Source: Rhynchopus sp. YZ270_cl-10
Taxonomy: Eukaryota; Euglenozoa; Diplonemea; Diplonemida; Diplonemidae
NCBI GenBank assembly: GCA_964035575.1
Contig: OZ037916.1
Span: forward strand, 558,001-622,000
Length of the DNA stretch: 64,000 nucleotides
Direction: 5' to 3'
This document shows, piece by piece, positions 47,401 through 57,422 of this stretch. Within the stretch, counting starts at the first letter, position 1. Every line of letters begins with the position of its first letter. The translations under genes and the position numbers were made by a program. The notes under the pieces are model-generated. The model made no database searches. It worked only from the letters and a program-made list of their open reading frames with translations, and was not told where the DNA came from.

Positions 47401-48453
47401 ACTGTGTACTGTGTACTGTGTACTGTGTACTGTGTACTGTGTACTGTGTACTGTGTACTGTGTACTGTGTACTGTGTACTGTGTACTGTGTACTGTGTAC
47501 TGTGTACTGTGTACTGTGTACTGTGTACTGTGTACTGTGTACTGTGTACTGTGTACTGTGTACTGTGTACTGTGTACTGTGTACTGTGTACTGTGTACTG
47601 TGTACTGTGTACTGTGTACTGTGTACTGTGTACTGTGTACTGTGTACTGTGTACTGTGTACTGTGTACTGTGTACTGTGTACTGTGTACTGTGTACTGTG
47701 TACTGTGTACTGTGTACTGTGTACTGTGTACTGTGTACTGTGTACTGGTAGAAACATGGGGAATCGGTTATGTAGCCACGCCAGTAAAAATTTAACACCG
47801 GTGGCATGCTTCCCAGTACATAAGTGCATAGAAAAAATCGTAAAACAACGTGTAATCTGTGGTGGTCAAAAGTGCAAAATTCCTTCGGCAATGGTCAGCC
47901 AGGCAAAATTTTTTTGCTCCACTCGCCAAAAAAAAATTTGTTGTCACCTTTTTTGGACTTTTCGTGTTGAAAAAACGGGGGAAAAACGCAAAAAAAGCAA
48001 AAAGTTTAAATTCCCTCCATTACGCCCCATTACACCCCATTACACATGAATTACGCCGTGCCCGGGACACCCCATTTTATACACAATCCTTAATCCCACT
48101 AGTGGGATTAAGGATCTTAAAAATACTTTTTTGGTCAGGATTTTTGTACGAGACCTTTATTAAGTTTAAGGTCCTTAATTGCGCGTTATAAAAAGCTTAA
48201 TTTCCCCCCATTACACATGAATTACGCCGTGCCCGGGACACCCCATATTACCTCACAGAGTTCAATTCAGTAGTGAACATTATGTTTGTTGGGTGTTTTC
48301 CTACCGTTTTTGTTTCAACAGGTTGAATACACTCCAATGGACGCACTGGAAGCTGACAAAGACCACGGAGTGAGCCTGCTGCACCCTGACAACAGACTGT
48401 GGTTCGTGCGGATGATGGCTTCAATCCGTGCTGACATGCTGAAGAAATGGTAG
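41474..48453 (+). CDS. Nuclease-like paralog 3, mitochondrial-type N-terminus
   Basis: Exons 41474-42349 and 48322-48453; 335 residues. The body matches paralogs 1 and 2, including VLMWEDKL and AAEIIGQMI, and is more diverged in the middle. The N-terminus (MHRLLYTRTTRVPSHVSRAF, then SVTPTLW) is rich in R, S and T, lacks acids and has an RAFS site, as in mitochondrial presequences, in place of the H1-like tail. The tail after the intron is shorter (ends LKKW). The intron is 5,972 bp against 231 bp in paralog 1 because three elements have inserted. Whether it still splices is unknown, but both exons stay open. Confidence 0.6.
42511..43189. repeat. GTAC satellite 2a: ~96 units of GTACTGG
   Basis: A perfect 7-bp array, ending in a few GCACTGG variants. 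It opens with one GGTACCTG unit, the unit of the opposite arm. Frames on both strands stay open but are pure repeat. Confidence 0.95.
43683..43930 (+). ncRNA. Conserved structured block 1 (copy A), possible RNA gene
   Basis: About 70% or more matched to 60813-61040 with gaps, starting CAGTCACTGCTATAGCC. A stem GTCCTCTGC...GCGGAGGAC and GCATGCTCTTGAAGCATG are preserved. No reading frame is conserved between the copies. It is not a recognised snRNA, RNase P/MRP or SRP RNA. Confidence 0.45.
44255..44430 (+). ncRNA. Conserved structured block 2 (copy A), possible RNA gene
   Basis: A hairpin with base CCAAACACCC...GGGAGTTGG, apical arm CGCCCGCCAAAAGGCGCC, then GAGTCCAACGC, TTTGGCCTGTC and GAAGACAGG. 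The copy at 61465-61615 keeps the base and the 3' words but has a different apical arm (CTGCTACTTCGGTAGC) that is still paired. Confidence 0.45.
44871..45223. repeat. GTAC satellite 2b: ~42 units of GGTACCTG
   Basis: An 8-bp array with rare GGTATCTG variants. Each unit contains the 6-bp palindrome GGTACC. It ends in an inverted turn (GGTACCCAGTACCCAGG). Confidence 0.95.
45382..45996. mobile_element. Non-autonomous hAT-type element, 615 bp
   Basis: TIRs CAGGGGTTAAGTTAG / CTAACTTAACCCCTG with an exact 8-bp target duplication AATCACAC (45374-45381, 45997-46004). The empty site is seen in paralogs 1, 1b and 2. Contains GC-rich hairpins of the CGCGAGCGCAGCGAGCGG type. No coding capacity. Confidence 0.9.
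47185..47747. repeat. GTAC satellite 3: ~80 units of GTACTGT
   Basis: A perfect 7-bp array. The same unit seeds the start of satellite 1 at 37.6 kb in a different element. Confidence 0.95.
48086..48115. repeat. Perfect 30-bp palindrome
   Basis: ATCCTTAATCCCACT followed at once by its complement, inside the extra segment at the right end of the TGGGGTGTCCC element. Confidence 0.9.
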
Positions 48454-48652
48454 TTGTCGGGTAGCCACAAGACTGATCCCAACAAACTCTAGCCTCATTC
48501 GGGGACAGTGGTGCCCATGACATGTCTCGAAAAAAAGTCTCGTTATTCTTAGATACCACACGTAGCAAAGTGCCATGCGCTAACTTCTGTCCTTTGCCCC
48601 GGGATTTTTGGATATTTTTGTGGTGCGTTTTTTTTTTTTTTTGCAAACCGGC

Positions 48653-51600
48653 CAGGGCTTCCCGCAGGATCTGGGGTTTTGGCCTCCCAGGGGGACCAGC
48701 CAAAAAAAGGTGAAAAATTTTTTTTTTTTCGCGCCTTGTTGTGTGTGGTATGTAGCATTAACGCTGACTCTACGTTACGTTACGCGCCTTTACGCACTAC
48801 GGACGCTCCCACTGACTACTTCTCTGAAGAACGTAGTGGGGGGTTATTTGCAAAAAATTGAAGCTGAAACTTAGTTTCTGGTCTTTTTCAGGCACTATGT
48901 CGCCAAAAACGCTGGAAAAAAGAAAGGTAAAAAGAAAAAGCAGTTTCCTGCTCTGAAGAAAGTAGTGAACGGGGGGGGATCCTTTTCTCAATTTTGTTTA
49001 CACTGATGGGGTGGGGTGGGGGAACCGCAATGCAACATAGCTCGATGACGACACACGAAAAGGGTCAAAGGCTGCACACATAAAACTGATCCATACAATA
49101 AAATTCTCTCATGCTACAGTACCAAAATCGCGGCGTCTTCCTGTCTTTGGTGCCGCTTTGATGAATCGATCGACAACGCTGTTCAAAAACGGAAGAGAAG
49201 GCACCTGAGGTCCCTCAATTTTTATCCTCATGAGGGCATCTAACGTCGTGATCAGCATGCTGGCCCTGAGACGCGTCAGTACCAGTTTCAAAACTGAAAA
49301 TGCACGCTCCACCACAGCCGTACTACCAGGCAAGCATGCGACACGAAGAAGGAAATCAACTGCTTTGGGCAACGTCAACGAATGGCACGCAACTGCATAA
49401 CGCACAGCATCTGAGAACGTGTACTTCGCAGGGTTCGCGCTTGCTTCCCGCTGTTGCCTTATTTTTGTGAGGAGCAAGGTAAGCTGGAACCGTATTGTTT
49501 GCTTGTCATGATCGTTGTAAGGGGGGTCGTAGCTCTTCGTTTCTGGATAACCATCTAGTTTCTGGGACCGCTTGGTGCAGAAGAAGTGAGTAAGGTTGTG
49601 TATTAAGGCTTCGTCTTCATCGGGCTTGTCACCGAAGTCTCGCTGCGGATCCAGTACTGCGATGTTTGTGAATATTGCGGAATCACAAAACCTTGCGGTA
49701 AGCTGTGCGATTAGATCTTTCACGTAGCTTCTAGTGGTGGTTTCGTGAAACCGAAGAAAAGCTTCCGGACAGACCTTCTTCCCCGACAAGCGAGCCACAA
49801 CAGTGTTGTAGTACGTAGTCCATTGAAGATACTTGTACTCTGCACCGTTCTCCACACCTTCCGCGAGTCGCTCGAGTGATTCCTGTGTGGACTTCAGCAG
49901 GTCAGGAATCATGACCAATCCAGCACAAGATTCTTGCAACTTCAGGTTCAGCGGCTTCATCACGATGAAGACGCTGGCGAGGAGGAAGTTTGCCGCAACG
50001 AACCTCGGCGACTCCAGCGTTTCCAACAGTCCCCTGGTGATGGCATCGCCGTCCTGCTGGTGGATCTGGCTGAGGGCGTGGTGGATGGAGGGGAGGGTGT
50101 TCAGCAGCGTCGTGCACCCTTTCTCGTTGGTGAGCCAACGGGTGTCGGCCCCCTTCTCCAGCTGCAGGTCTGGCAGGTTCAGCCACTCCACTACCTGCTT
50201 GAGCTGGTTGCAGGCGTTGGACACGGCCAAGACTCGTTCACCGGAACTGCGAACGTACCAGTAGATGTCGCGCTGGCTGTTGATCGCACTCATCACGTCA
50301 ACATGGCTCTGCCCAGCCCACTGCAGAGAGAGGTTCAGCTGGTGGTTTCTGCACCAGACGTAGATAATATAAATATTTTGAAAATACTTAAACCTCGTCT
50401 GCACACCAGAAAACCCACCCGACATCGTGTTGGTTCCATCGAACCCAACACCAACAATCTTCTTCCCGCCAATCATCTCGCGGGCGGGTGGCTGCTCGTC
50501 CGTCTCCAGCGGTACCCCTCTCGCACGGTGCACGTCCATGTAGGACACTCTCTCTGCAATGTCGGTGTACACACCTGCCGCACCCTTCCCATCTGTCAAC
50601 GGTGCGATACCCCAAAAATGCTCGAAGCTCTCGCCTTTGCCATCAACGCCACGTATGTACACCGACAATTCAGAGCGACGGCAGATATCTTGCGTCTCAT
50701 CAGCAAGCACAGTAATGTACTTACTTTGTCGCACGCGGGACTCGATGCGAAACTGCAGCTCGGTGTTAATCGCGTCCAGAAGCTCCTGCATTGTCCGCCT
50801 GCTAGTGTAGGAAGCGTTCTTCGTTTCAATGAAGGCCTTCAGGTCGGCGTCCCACCTTGCCGAGTGCTGTGCGAGGCTGGCGTAATTGGTGCTGTGGCTC
50901 ACCCCTCGCTTCACCAACCAGTACAAATTGGCTGTGAGCTTCAGCAGCTGACGCCGGTTCATGCTCTGATGCGCTTTGGATGTCTTTACAATCATCCCGG
51001 TCCCGCTGTTCCGTGTCCTCTCTGCCTCCACAGCTGCCACGTGGCTCGCAGTTTTCGCGTGTTCAGGACACTTCTTTTTTGTGATTCGTGTCACATCACA
51101 ACATGGGACTTCGAAAAACGAGCCATCTGCATCAGGACGCTTCGCGCTGATAGCCAGCGCAAGATGCTTCTTGCACAACCTGCACCAGTACCCTCTCTTT
51201 GATGCGAAGACCCACTCGTACTTATCAGCGGCGTTCAGGAACCTTTGCTGCTCAGAGAATGCCAACTTATTGGGGGTGTTGTATTCCGTGGGTTCTTCTG
51301 AGCTCTCGCTGTCTGCCATGTCGTTCTCGTTCTCGTTGTTGTCATCCTCCTCGTCGTCATCCTCGTCGTCGTCGTCCTCGTCCTCGTTGGTGTTGGTGTT
51401 GTTCTCGTTGTTGTCCTTTACGTTGCCATCCTCGTCGACGACCGCAACATCTTCGCACTCCAAGGGGTTCCCTGCTAGGAATGACACCACTCCGTCGCAC
51501 ACGTCTCTGTCATCTGCCTCGGGCTCCACACCCTTTTTTTTCTCTTCGCAGTTCTTCTGAGGCTTCTTTCTTGGAATGTGGGGGTAGGGGATTTCGAACT

Positions 51601-52438
51601 TCCAGTCGGCTCCCCCCTCCGGTTCCTCCTGGTTGTCCAGCACCCACAAGTCCGCATCCTTCGTACCCCCCTGCTGACGGGATTTTGCCTTCGGAGTGAG
51701 AACGGTGTGGTACTTTTTTGCGGCCGGTTTCGGTGCAGCCTTCGAAGAAGGAGGAGCTGATGAAGGGGGGACGTTGGTATTCGACAAGGCTGCCGTCACT
51801 TCCGGAAGAGGTTCAGGTGGGGGTGTTTCCCTTGCCCTGCGATCGTTCTCGTCTCTTTCCTTTACTCGCTGGATCACTGCGTCCTTCTTCTCGTAGCCCA
51901 TCCCCGAGATCTTCCACGACATTCCACGAAGTGCCACTTGAACCTTAGTCTCTTCCCCAGTCCACGTGTTGTAGTAGCGGTTGAAGTCGTGTTTTTTTAT
52001 TTCTTGAACAATATCTTCAGCAGTTGCGTTTTCGTCCAGCACAACCTTCCTCACCGCGGCCTGCTCACGGGCTGCGACCACGTCCCATGTGGCATACTCG
52101 TGGTTCTTTGCAACCGTTATTTTCTGCCTCTTCGGGGCCTGAGACGATATCTGGGACTCCGCCGGTCGCTTTGCAAATTCCATTATGGAAACCTGTCTTG
52201 GTCCGGTGGACTTTTTTGGTGCCATCTTTTTTTTCCCCCTGTTAGTTGCCTGTATTTGGATGCGCGGGGACGGGAGGGTAGGGAAAATTAAAAAAAATGT
52301 GGAAAATTCCTAACAGGCAGCCTCGGAACACTCAAGGGCAGGCTGGTCCCCCCTGGTCCCCCCTGGTCCCCCCTTATTTTTTTTTTTTCTCCCAGGGGGA
52401 CCACTGGTCCCCCCTGGTCCCCCCTGTGGGAAGCCCTG
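48653..52438 (-). mobile_element. hAT transposon, apparently autonomous
   Basis: TIRs start CAGGGCTTCCC with one mismatch in the next bases (CGCAGG against CACAGG), followed by subterminal GGGGGACCA words. The length is 3,786 bp. The flanking 8-mers (AAACCGGC and CACGACGG) do not match, because another repeat abuts the right end. The transposase gene fills the element on the minus strand. Confidence 0.85.
49109..52225 (-). CDS. hAT-family transposase
   Basis: 1038 residues, one open frame. An acidic linker follows a basic N-terminus. A TTF-type zinc finger lies at ~340-410 (YWCRLCKKH, then CCDVTRITKKKCPEHAKTAS). The RNase H-like core has ITVLADETQD and VGFDGTNTMSGGFSGVQ for the two Asp residues, and CRNHQLNLSL, the CxxH block typical of hAT. 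The C-terminal dimerisation part GSTAVVERAFSVLKLVLTRL carries the expected Glu. All key residues are visible, so it may be active. It cuts and pastes its own element with 8-bp duplications. Start chosen: the first Met (MAPKKSTGPRQ), just inside the right TIR. Confidence 0.9.
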   Translation of the reverse strand: MAPKKSTGPRQVSIMEFAKRPAESQISSQAPKRQKITVAKNHEYATWDVVAAREQAAVRKVVLDENATAEDIVQEIKKHDFNRYYNTWTGEETKVQVALRGMSWKISGMGYEKKDAVIQRVKERDENDRRARETPPPEPLPEVTAALSNTNVPPSSAPPSSKAAPKPAAKKYHTVLTPKAKSRQQGGTKDADLWVLDNQEEPEGGADWKFEIPYPHIPRKKPQKNCEEKKKGVEPEADDRDVCDGVVSFLAGNPLECEDVAVVDEDGNVKDNNENNTNTNEDEDDDDEDDDEEDDNNENENDMADSESSEEPTEYNTPNKLAFSEQQRFLNAADKYEWVFASKRGYWCRLCKKHLALAISAKRPDADGSFFEVPCCDVTRITKKKCPEHAKTASHVAAVEAERTRNSGTGMIVKTSKAHQSMNRRQLLKLTANLYWLVKRGVSHSTNYASLAQHSARWDADLKAFIETKNASYTSRRTMQELLDAINTELQFRIESRVRQSKYITVLADETQDICRRSELSVYIRGVDGKGESFEHFWGIAPLTDGKGAAGVYTDIAERVSYMDVHRARGVPLETDEQPPAREMIGGKKIVGVGFDGTNTMSGGFSGVQTRFKYFQNIYIIYVWCRNHQLNLSLQWAGQSHVDVMSAINSQRDIYWYVRSSGERVLAVSNACNQLKQVVEWLNLPDLQLEKGADTRWLTNEKGCTTLLNTLPSIHHALSQIHQQDGDAITRGLLETLESPRFVAANFLLASVFIVMKPLNLKLQESCAGLVMIPDLLKSTQESLERLAEGVENGAEYKYLQWTTYYNTVVARLSGKKVCPEAFLRFHETTTRSYVKDLIAQLTARFCDSAIFTNIAVLDPQRDFGDKPDEDEALIHNLTHFFCTKRSQKLDGYPETKSYDPPYNDHDKQTIRFQLTLLLTKIRQQREASANPAKYTFSDAVRYAVACHSLTLPKAVDFLLRVACLPGSTAVVERAFSVLKLVLTRLRASMLITTLDALMRIKIEGPQVPSLPFLNSVVDRFIKAAPKTGRRRDFGTVA

Positions 52439-52680
52439 CACGACGGTGAAGTATAGTACATTACAAGTGAAGTTACATGTAACGTTACAAGTGAAAAACC
52501 GTTACAAGTGAGTTACAAGTGAGTTACAAGTGAGTTACAAGTGGGATACATGAATTACAGGCAAAATCAGGTTGTAACTGGTGGGTTACAAGTGAGTTAC
52601 AAGTGAGTTACATGTAACAAAAGTTACATGTAACTCACTTGTAACTCCACTTGTAACACCCGTTACTTCACCGTCGTGTG
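52439..52680. repeat. Palindromic element A (CACGACGG ends, TTACAAGTGAG units)
   Basis: Starts CACGACGGTGAAGTA and ends with its inverted form. In between are runs of the 11-bp word TTACAAGTGAG on the left and its complement on the right. It abuts the hAT end with no spacer. Confidence 0.75.
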
Positions 52681-52969
52681 AACCGGGGCAGGGTTTCCGC
52701 GTTCTTCCGGGTATTTTCGAAGGGGGCGGACGAGTTTTTTTTTCCCCCCAAAAAATTTTTTTTTGTGACAACTGCCTTGCAAAGGTTGTAGGGGAGGAAA
52801 TGAAAACATATCTGAGTTGTGCCCGAATTTTTTGGTGTGAGCGATGTAAACACGACACAACTTATTCACAGAAAAGTTTTTGATTTTGTCCCTACACACT
52901 CCACAAAAATCCGGTGCGATCAACGAAAAATGGCCGTTTTAGTCTTCCTCATGGATTTTAAGATCGAGT

Positions 52970-55900
52970 CGTAAGGCAGGCCACTGAGGCCGGTTTTGTG
53001 TGGACGGTGAAGGGGCACACGGAAGAGTAGCCGCTGGAAGAGGTCGGGCCCCTCAGCGGAAAATAGAGGGCCAAGAGGGTAAAGGTATGCACGGGAACTG
53101 ACGTTCCTCGACCCCCCTCGTGGACAAACTTGTTGGAGCGGGAGATCGGTCGATTATCTCGCCGAAGCAGAGAAGGACAAGCCAGCGGAGCCGAGAAGCC
53201 AAGAAGTCCGGGTGCGTGACCGAGACACCGGAGGGTTTGCGGGAATCTGCAAGGAGTTCCGTTTTCTTGGGAGAGCAGGATAGGCGTCGCCGTGAGCCAC
53301 ATCCACGTTCCCATGCGGGACGGGGCTACGGACCGGACGCTAGACCCCCTGAAGTGGTCTTCTGCCGCAGTGCGTGAAGGAGGTGAGGTTTTTTGGTGTC
53401 ACAGGGATTGCCTGCCGCCGGGGCCGAGAACACTGAGGGGACAGCCGTGGAGGAGTTCGACATGGAGGGCCTGTTGGGGTTTAGGGCCGCGTGACTGCAA
53501 GTTTTCGTGGACTTTGGCGTGTGAGTCAACAACGCACCTCAGGGTTTAATAGCGTGGCGATCGACGGGCGGCGACCCTTTTTCTGCTGGGGTCGGAGACA
53601 TTGGGGCAACTGCGGTGGGATGCTTTGGTTTTGCAGACCGTGCGACAGGACGACGGGAGTACGTTTTTCGTGTAGTCACGACACCGCCAGGAAGGAAGCA
53701 CACGGCGAAATCGGTCTCCTGATGAGCACTATTGACTCCCAAAGAAGTCACCACGTCGGCGCTTTCAGAGGCGGCAACTCTGAATATATGAATACTGGTT
53801 ACAAAGTCTGGCAAGGGCCTAGAAGTAACGGTTAGTACTCACGAATCAAAAGGTAAGGAGAACGTCTAGTGTGGAGACATACAGACACAAGCTAGGTCAG
53901 GAATACGTAGGAAATAATGTAGCCACAGCGAAGGGAGCTTCCCTGCAGAGCAATGCTCTGGGACCCACGTGTAGTGGTTAAAGTCTAGCGCCGGTTACAA
54001 GGTAGGACAAACAATATCTATAGCGAAGGGAGCTTCCCCGCAGAGTACAGCTCTGGGACCCACGTGTAGTGGTTAAAGTCTCGCGCCAGATATACAGAAG
54101 GGACAATAGTAGCCACAGCAAGGGGAGCTTCCCCGCAGAGCAATGCTCTGGGACCCACGTGTAGTGGTTAAAGTCTAGCGCCGGTTACAAGGTAGGACAA
54201 ACAATATCTATAGCGAAGGGAGCTTCCCCGCAGAGTACAGCTCTGGGACCCACGTGTAGTGGTTAAAGTCTCGCGCCAGATATACAGAAGGGACAATAGT
54301 AGCCACAGCAAGGGGAGCTTCCCCGCAGAGCAATGCTCTGGGACCCACGTGTAGTGGTTAAAGTCTAGCGCCGGTTACAAGGTAGGACAAACAATATCTA
54401 TAGCGAAGGGAGCTTCCCCGCAGAGTACAGCTCTGGGACCCACGTGTAGTGGTTAAAGTCTCGCGCCAGATATACAGAAGGGACAATAGTAGCCACAGCA
54501 AGGGGAGCTTCCCCGCAGAGCAATGCTCTGGGACCCACGTGTAGTGGTTAAAGTCTAGCGCCGGTTACAAGGTAGGCACACATATCTATAGCGAAGGGAG
54601 TTTCCCCGCAGAGTACAGCTCTGGGACCCACGTGTAGTGGTTAAATCTCGCGCCAGATATGTAGACGGGAGCGTCGTATCCGCAACGAAGGGTCGCGCAG
54701 TGGAGCCGTGCCGAGGAGCAGATGCAGGAGGCCATCGAGTCGATGAACATCGCGACCGAGACTGGCGCGTCTTACCACATGCAGCAGCACATCAACAGGA
54801 TGAAGGTGCGGTCTGTCACGAAGAAGCCGAAGTAAGTGCGGTACAAGGAGTCGAAGAGGGTCGACGAAGAACACTGTCAACAAGTGGACGAAGAGCCTTG
54901 ACAGGAAGAGAAGTCGTGCGAGTCGAAGGAGACGAACTGCGAGCGGACGTGGCGGTAGTGCGGGGCTGTGACAAAGTGCTGGATTGGGTACGGGACGGTC
55001 AAGGTTGCGTACTACGCTGCAAAGAAGGTGCTGAGCGTGGCCGAGCGTGCGGTCAAGGTGTGTCGGTGAAGGCGTACATGACGGGTGTGGGCCACCGTTT
55101 CTACTTTGCTTCCGAGACCAACGTCAACCAAGAGTAGTTGGTGCCGAACATTTACAACGAGTCAGACACCACATGAAGACACACAGCAGGACCAGCGAGA
55201 TCGACGCACGCAGGAAGCGTAACCGTGCGCTAGCATAGCTCGGGACTCACGTGTAGTGGTAGTCTCGCGCTGGTGACAAAGGAGGAAACGTTATCTATTG
55301 TGCAGGGAGTTCCCCCGCAGAGCTCGGCTCGGGGACCTGTTATGTCCCACAACAGATACAAGTAAGGGGCGCTGGAATATCTAGGCGTAGAAGGGAGCGG
55401 TGTAGGGGTGCGGGAGTTGGTGCGCTGAAGAATCCCCGTTTTGTGTGTAAAACCTCCGGGGAAGGGGGTGAGACGGGATGGCTGTTCAATCCTGAGGTGG
55501 AGCCGGGGGGTTTTCAAGCGGGGCGAGACGTGTGTGTCCGGGGTCGGTGGTGACGGAATGAAGAGGCTGCGAAGGCGGCGACCTCGGGAACGTAGGCGAG
55601 CTAGGGGCAACACGCCCGCCACATCTGCGTGTGTGAGGACAAGACCTTTGACGACCTGCTGTCATACGTGACGACGGCGGGCGGAGATGAGGGCGGAGGC
55701 GTGCATGATGCGCTCAGGGCGACTGCCAAGAACTACACCTGATCATGCCCGCCACAGCTGCGTTGCCATGAGGACAAGGGCCTTGGCGACCTGCTGTTGT
55801 ACGTGACGATTGCGGGCGGAGGTGTGCACGATGCGAGCAAGGCGACTGACAAAAAGTACAGGAAGAAGCCTGGAAGCGCGTCGAGGACGAGGTAGTCAAA

Positions 55901-56600
55901 GGGGAAGAAGAGCAAGAAGTCGAAGGGCTCCCCAAGTAGTCGTCCCCGAAGAAGTAAGAGCGGACGGACTAAATTTCGACGCAGATGCATCCGGGCGCAA
56001 GTAGGCCGCCTCGTGGAAGGTTTCCCCCAGGATGGCGCAAGGTGTTCTTGCGGGTGGAGACTCACCATACTTTTTTGTGAAGGGGGCGCCGGCGGCGATG
56101 GATGTGGGGTTGCTGGGTGCCGGGGAGTTGCGGCGGAGACCTTGCGTGACGGGCTTGATGCTGTTCATCGACATGACACGGTGGACGCGGCCTTGAACCG
56201 CTGGGGGCTGTTTTCCAGTCGGCAGACCAGGTGGGACTCGCTTTTCGCTCCACCGGCGAAATGCGCCGGGGTGACCTAGTCGGCCGCGAAGAGCTGGGGG
56301 CCGCTAGACTGGGACGTTTTGCATTACCTGTCCGCTGGGGACTCTACGTACATTGAGTGTGTTGGAGTTAGCGCAGTTCGACCCTGGAGCGGCGAATGAC
56401 GCTGAATTGCTGGTGTACACACTGTGCGGTGTCGAGGAACCCTGACACTAGTTCCTTATGTTAGCGATGTTGGTTGGTTCGCGAAGCATGGTTTCTGCAC
56501 TGCAAGCAGTTTCCAGGTGGAATTGGATGCGATCAACGAAAAATTCTTTTTCTGATTTCGTTTCTTTCTTTATCAGACTAGCTTAAACTCAGATAACAGT
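52970..56600. other. GC-rich island, decayed coding-like sequence of unknown origin
   Basis: Composition differs sharply from the AT-rich flanks. Several short stretches in different frames look coding (basic or helical peptides near 54.7-55.2 kb and 56.2-56.4 kb), but no continuous gene and no family was recognised. It could be an old insert, possibly of viral or foreign origin; it is broken in many places. Short spacer without features lies at both ends. Confidence 0.4.
53921..54660 (+). repeat. 190-bp tandem repeat, ~3.9 copies
   Basis: Each unit consists of two related halves. Each half has GGGAGCTTCCCC, a hairpin (CAGAGCAATGCTCTG or CAGAGTACAGCTCTG) and GTGTAGTGGTTAAAGTCT. The period is 190 bp at 53921, 54111, 54301 and 54491. 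Diverged half-units recur near 55235-55340. Confidence 0.9.
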
Positions 56601-56690
56601 TTTTATTTTTACTAGTGCTTAACACAATACAGGTCGAGCCCGGCGCGCTTCGCGCGCCGGGTCGGGGGCCTCCGGCGGAGTTGTCTCGCC

Positions 56691-57206
56691 TCACGGTCTT
56701 TCGTGAGACACAACAGGTGAGAAACTCACGAGATACTCGAAAACAAAGCGTGGCGGGTGGTGGAATAAGCGCTCAGCTGTGCTTGTACCCACAGGAAGAG
56801 TGAACAAGAGACGGAGTAACGTCCTCATCTGAGGGTACTCGGTGTCACCTTCCTCATTGAGCTCAACATACATCAGAACGTCATGAAGAGTTGTCATTGA
56901 GGTGCACACCCTCAACACCGACTTGAGCTCTTGCCACTCTGCCAACAGGTCACTGAATTCAACCCCCTGCACAATACTGGCTGTCTGGAACTGCTTCCGT
57001 TCAGCGGTGTCGCTGTACACCGGCTTCAGCGCATCCCCACCCACGACATCGTGATGCATGTAGGACAGTTTGTGGGGGGTGAAGAACTGGTCGTACAATC
57101 TGCCTAGCTGTTCAATGCTGTACTCCGTGCGCAAACCCGCAAAGGGTTTGAGGGGAATGATAGAGGGTGTTACCATAAGTGCGGCCGCAGATCTGCGCGA
57201 CGCCAA
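56691..57206 (-). pseudogene. hAT transposase C-terminal fragment
   Basis: 171 residues. QMRTLLRLLFTLPVGTSTAE followed by RLF is the start of the hAT dimerisation domain. The family would continue with a Ser-Ala-Leu helix, but the frame runs into unrelated sequence. Upstream residues resemble ZMYM/DUF4371-type transposases. It is not related closely to the intact hAT at 49 kb. Confidence 0.7.
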
Positions 57207-57422
57207 AGAGGGGAGGCCTTTATTTTTCTATACGGGGTGGGGTGCGTCCCCTGCGGGGCCGCACCCCACTCGTCCACTTTACAATGTACCCCGGGCCCTC
57301 TCCCCACCCATTTTTCCCACTCCCCGGATGAACTTCGTCCGGACGAACTTCGTCCGGCAGTTTTTTTTTTTTTTCCCCTACCGGACGAACTTCGTCCGAT
57401 TTTTGGGTCGCGGAAACACTGA

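Larger units (their letters stand above)
46110..48245. mobile_element. TIR element TGGGGTGTCCCGGG carrying a GTACTGT satellite
   Basis: Ends TGGGGTGTCCCGGG / CCCGGGACACCCCA with 5-bp duplication TATTA (46105-46109, 48246-48250). The intron of paralog 1 is intact here. Near the left end are several GGTACC words; the satellite fills the middle. The right end sequence occurs twice (to 48074 and to 48245), so a ~170-bp segment was added or an end was duplicated. No gene recognised. Confidence 0.85.

Noticed and set aside
53921-54660. tRNA or CRISPR-like array
   Set aside because: The GTGTAGTGGTTA word lacks a matching anticodon and T arm. Repeats are contiguous with no unique spacers, so it is a tandem repeat.
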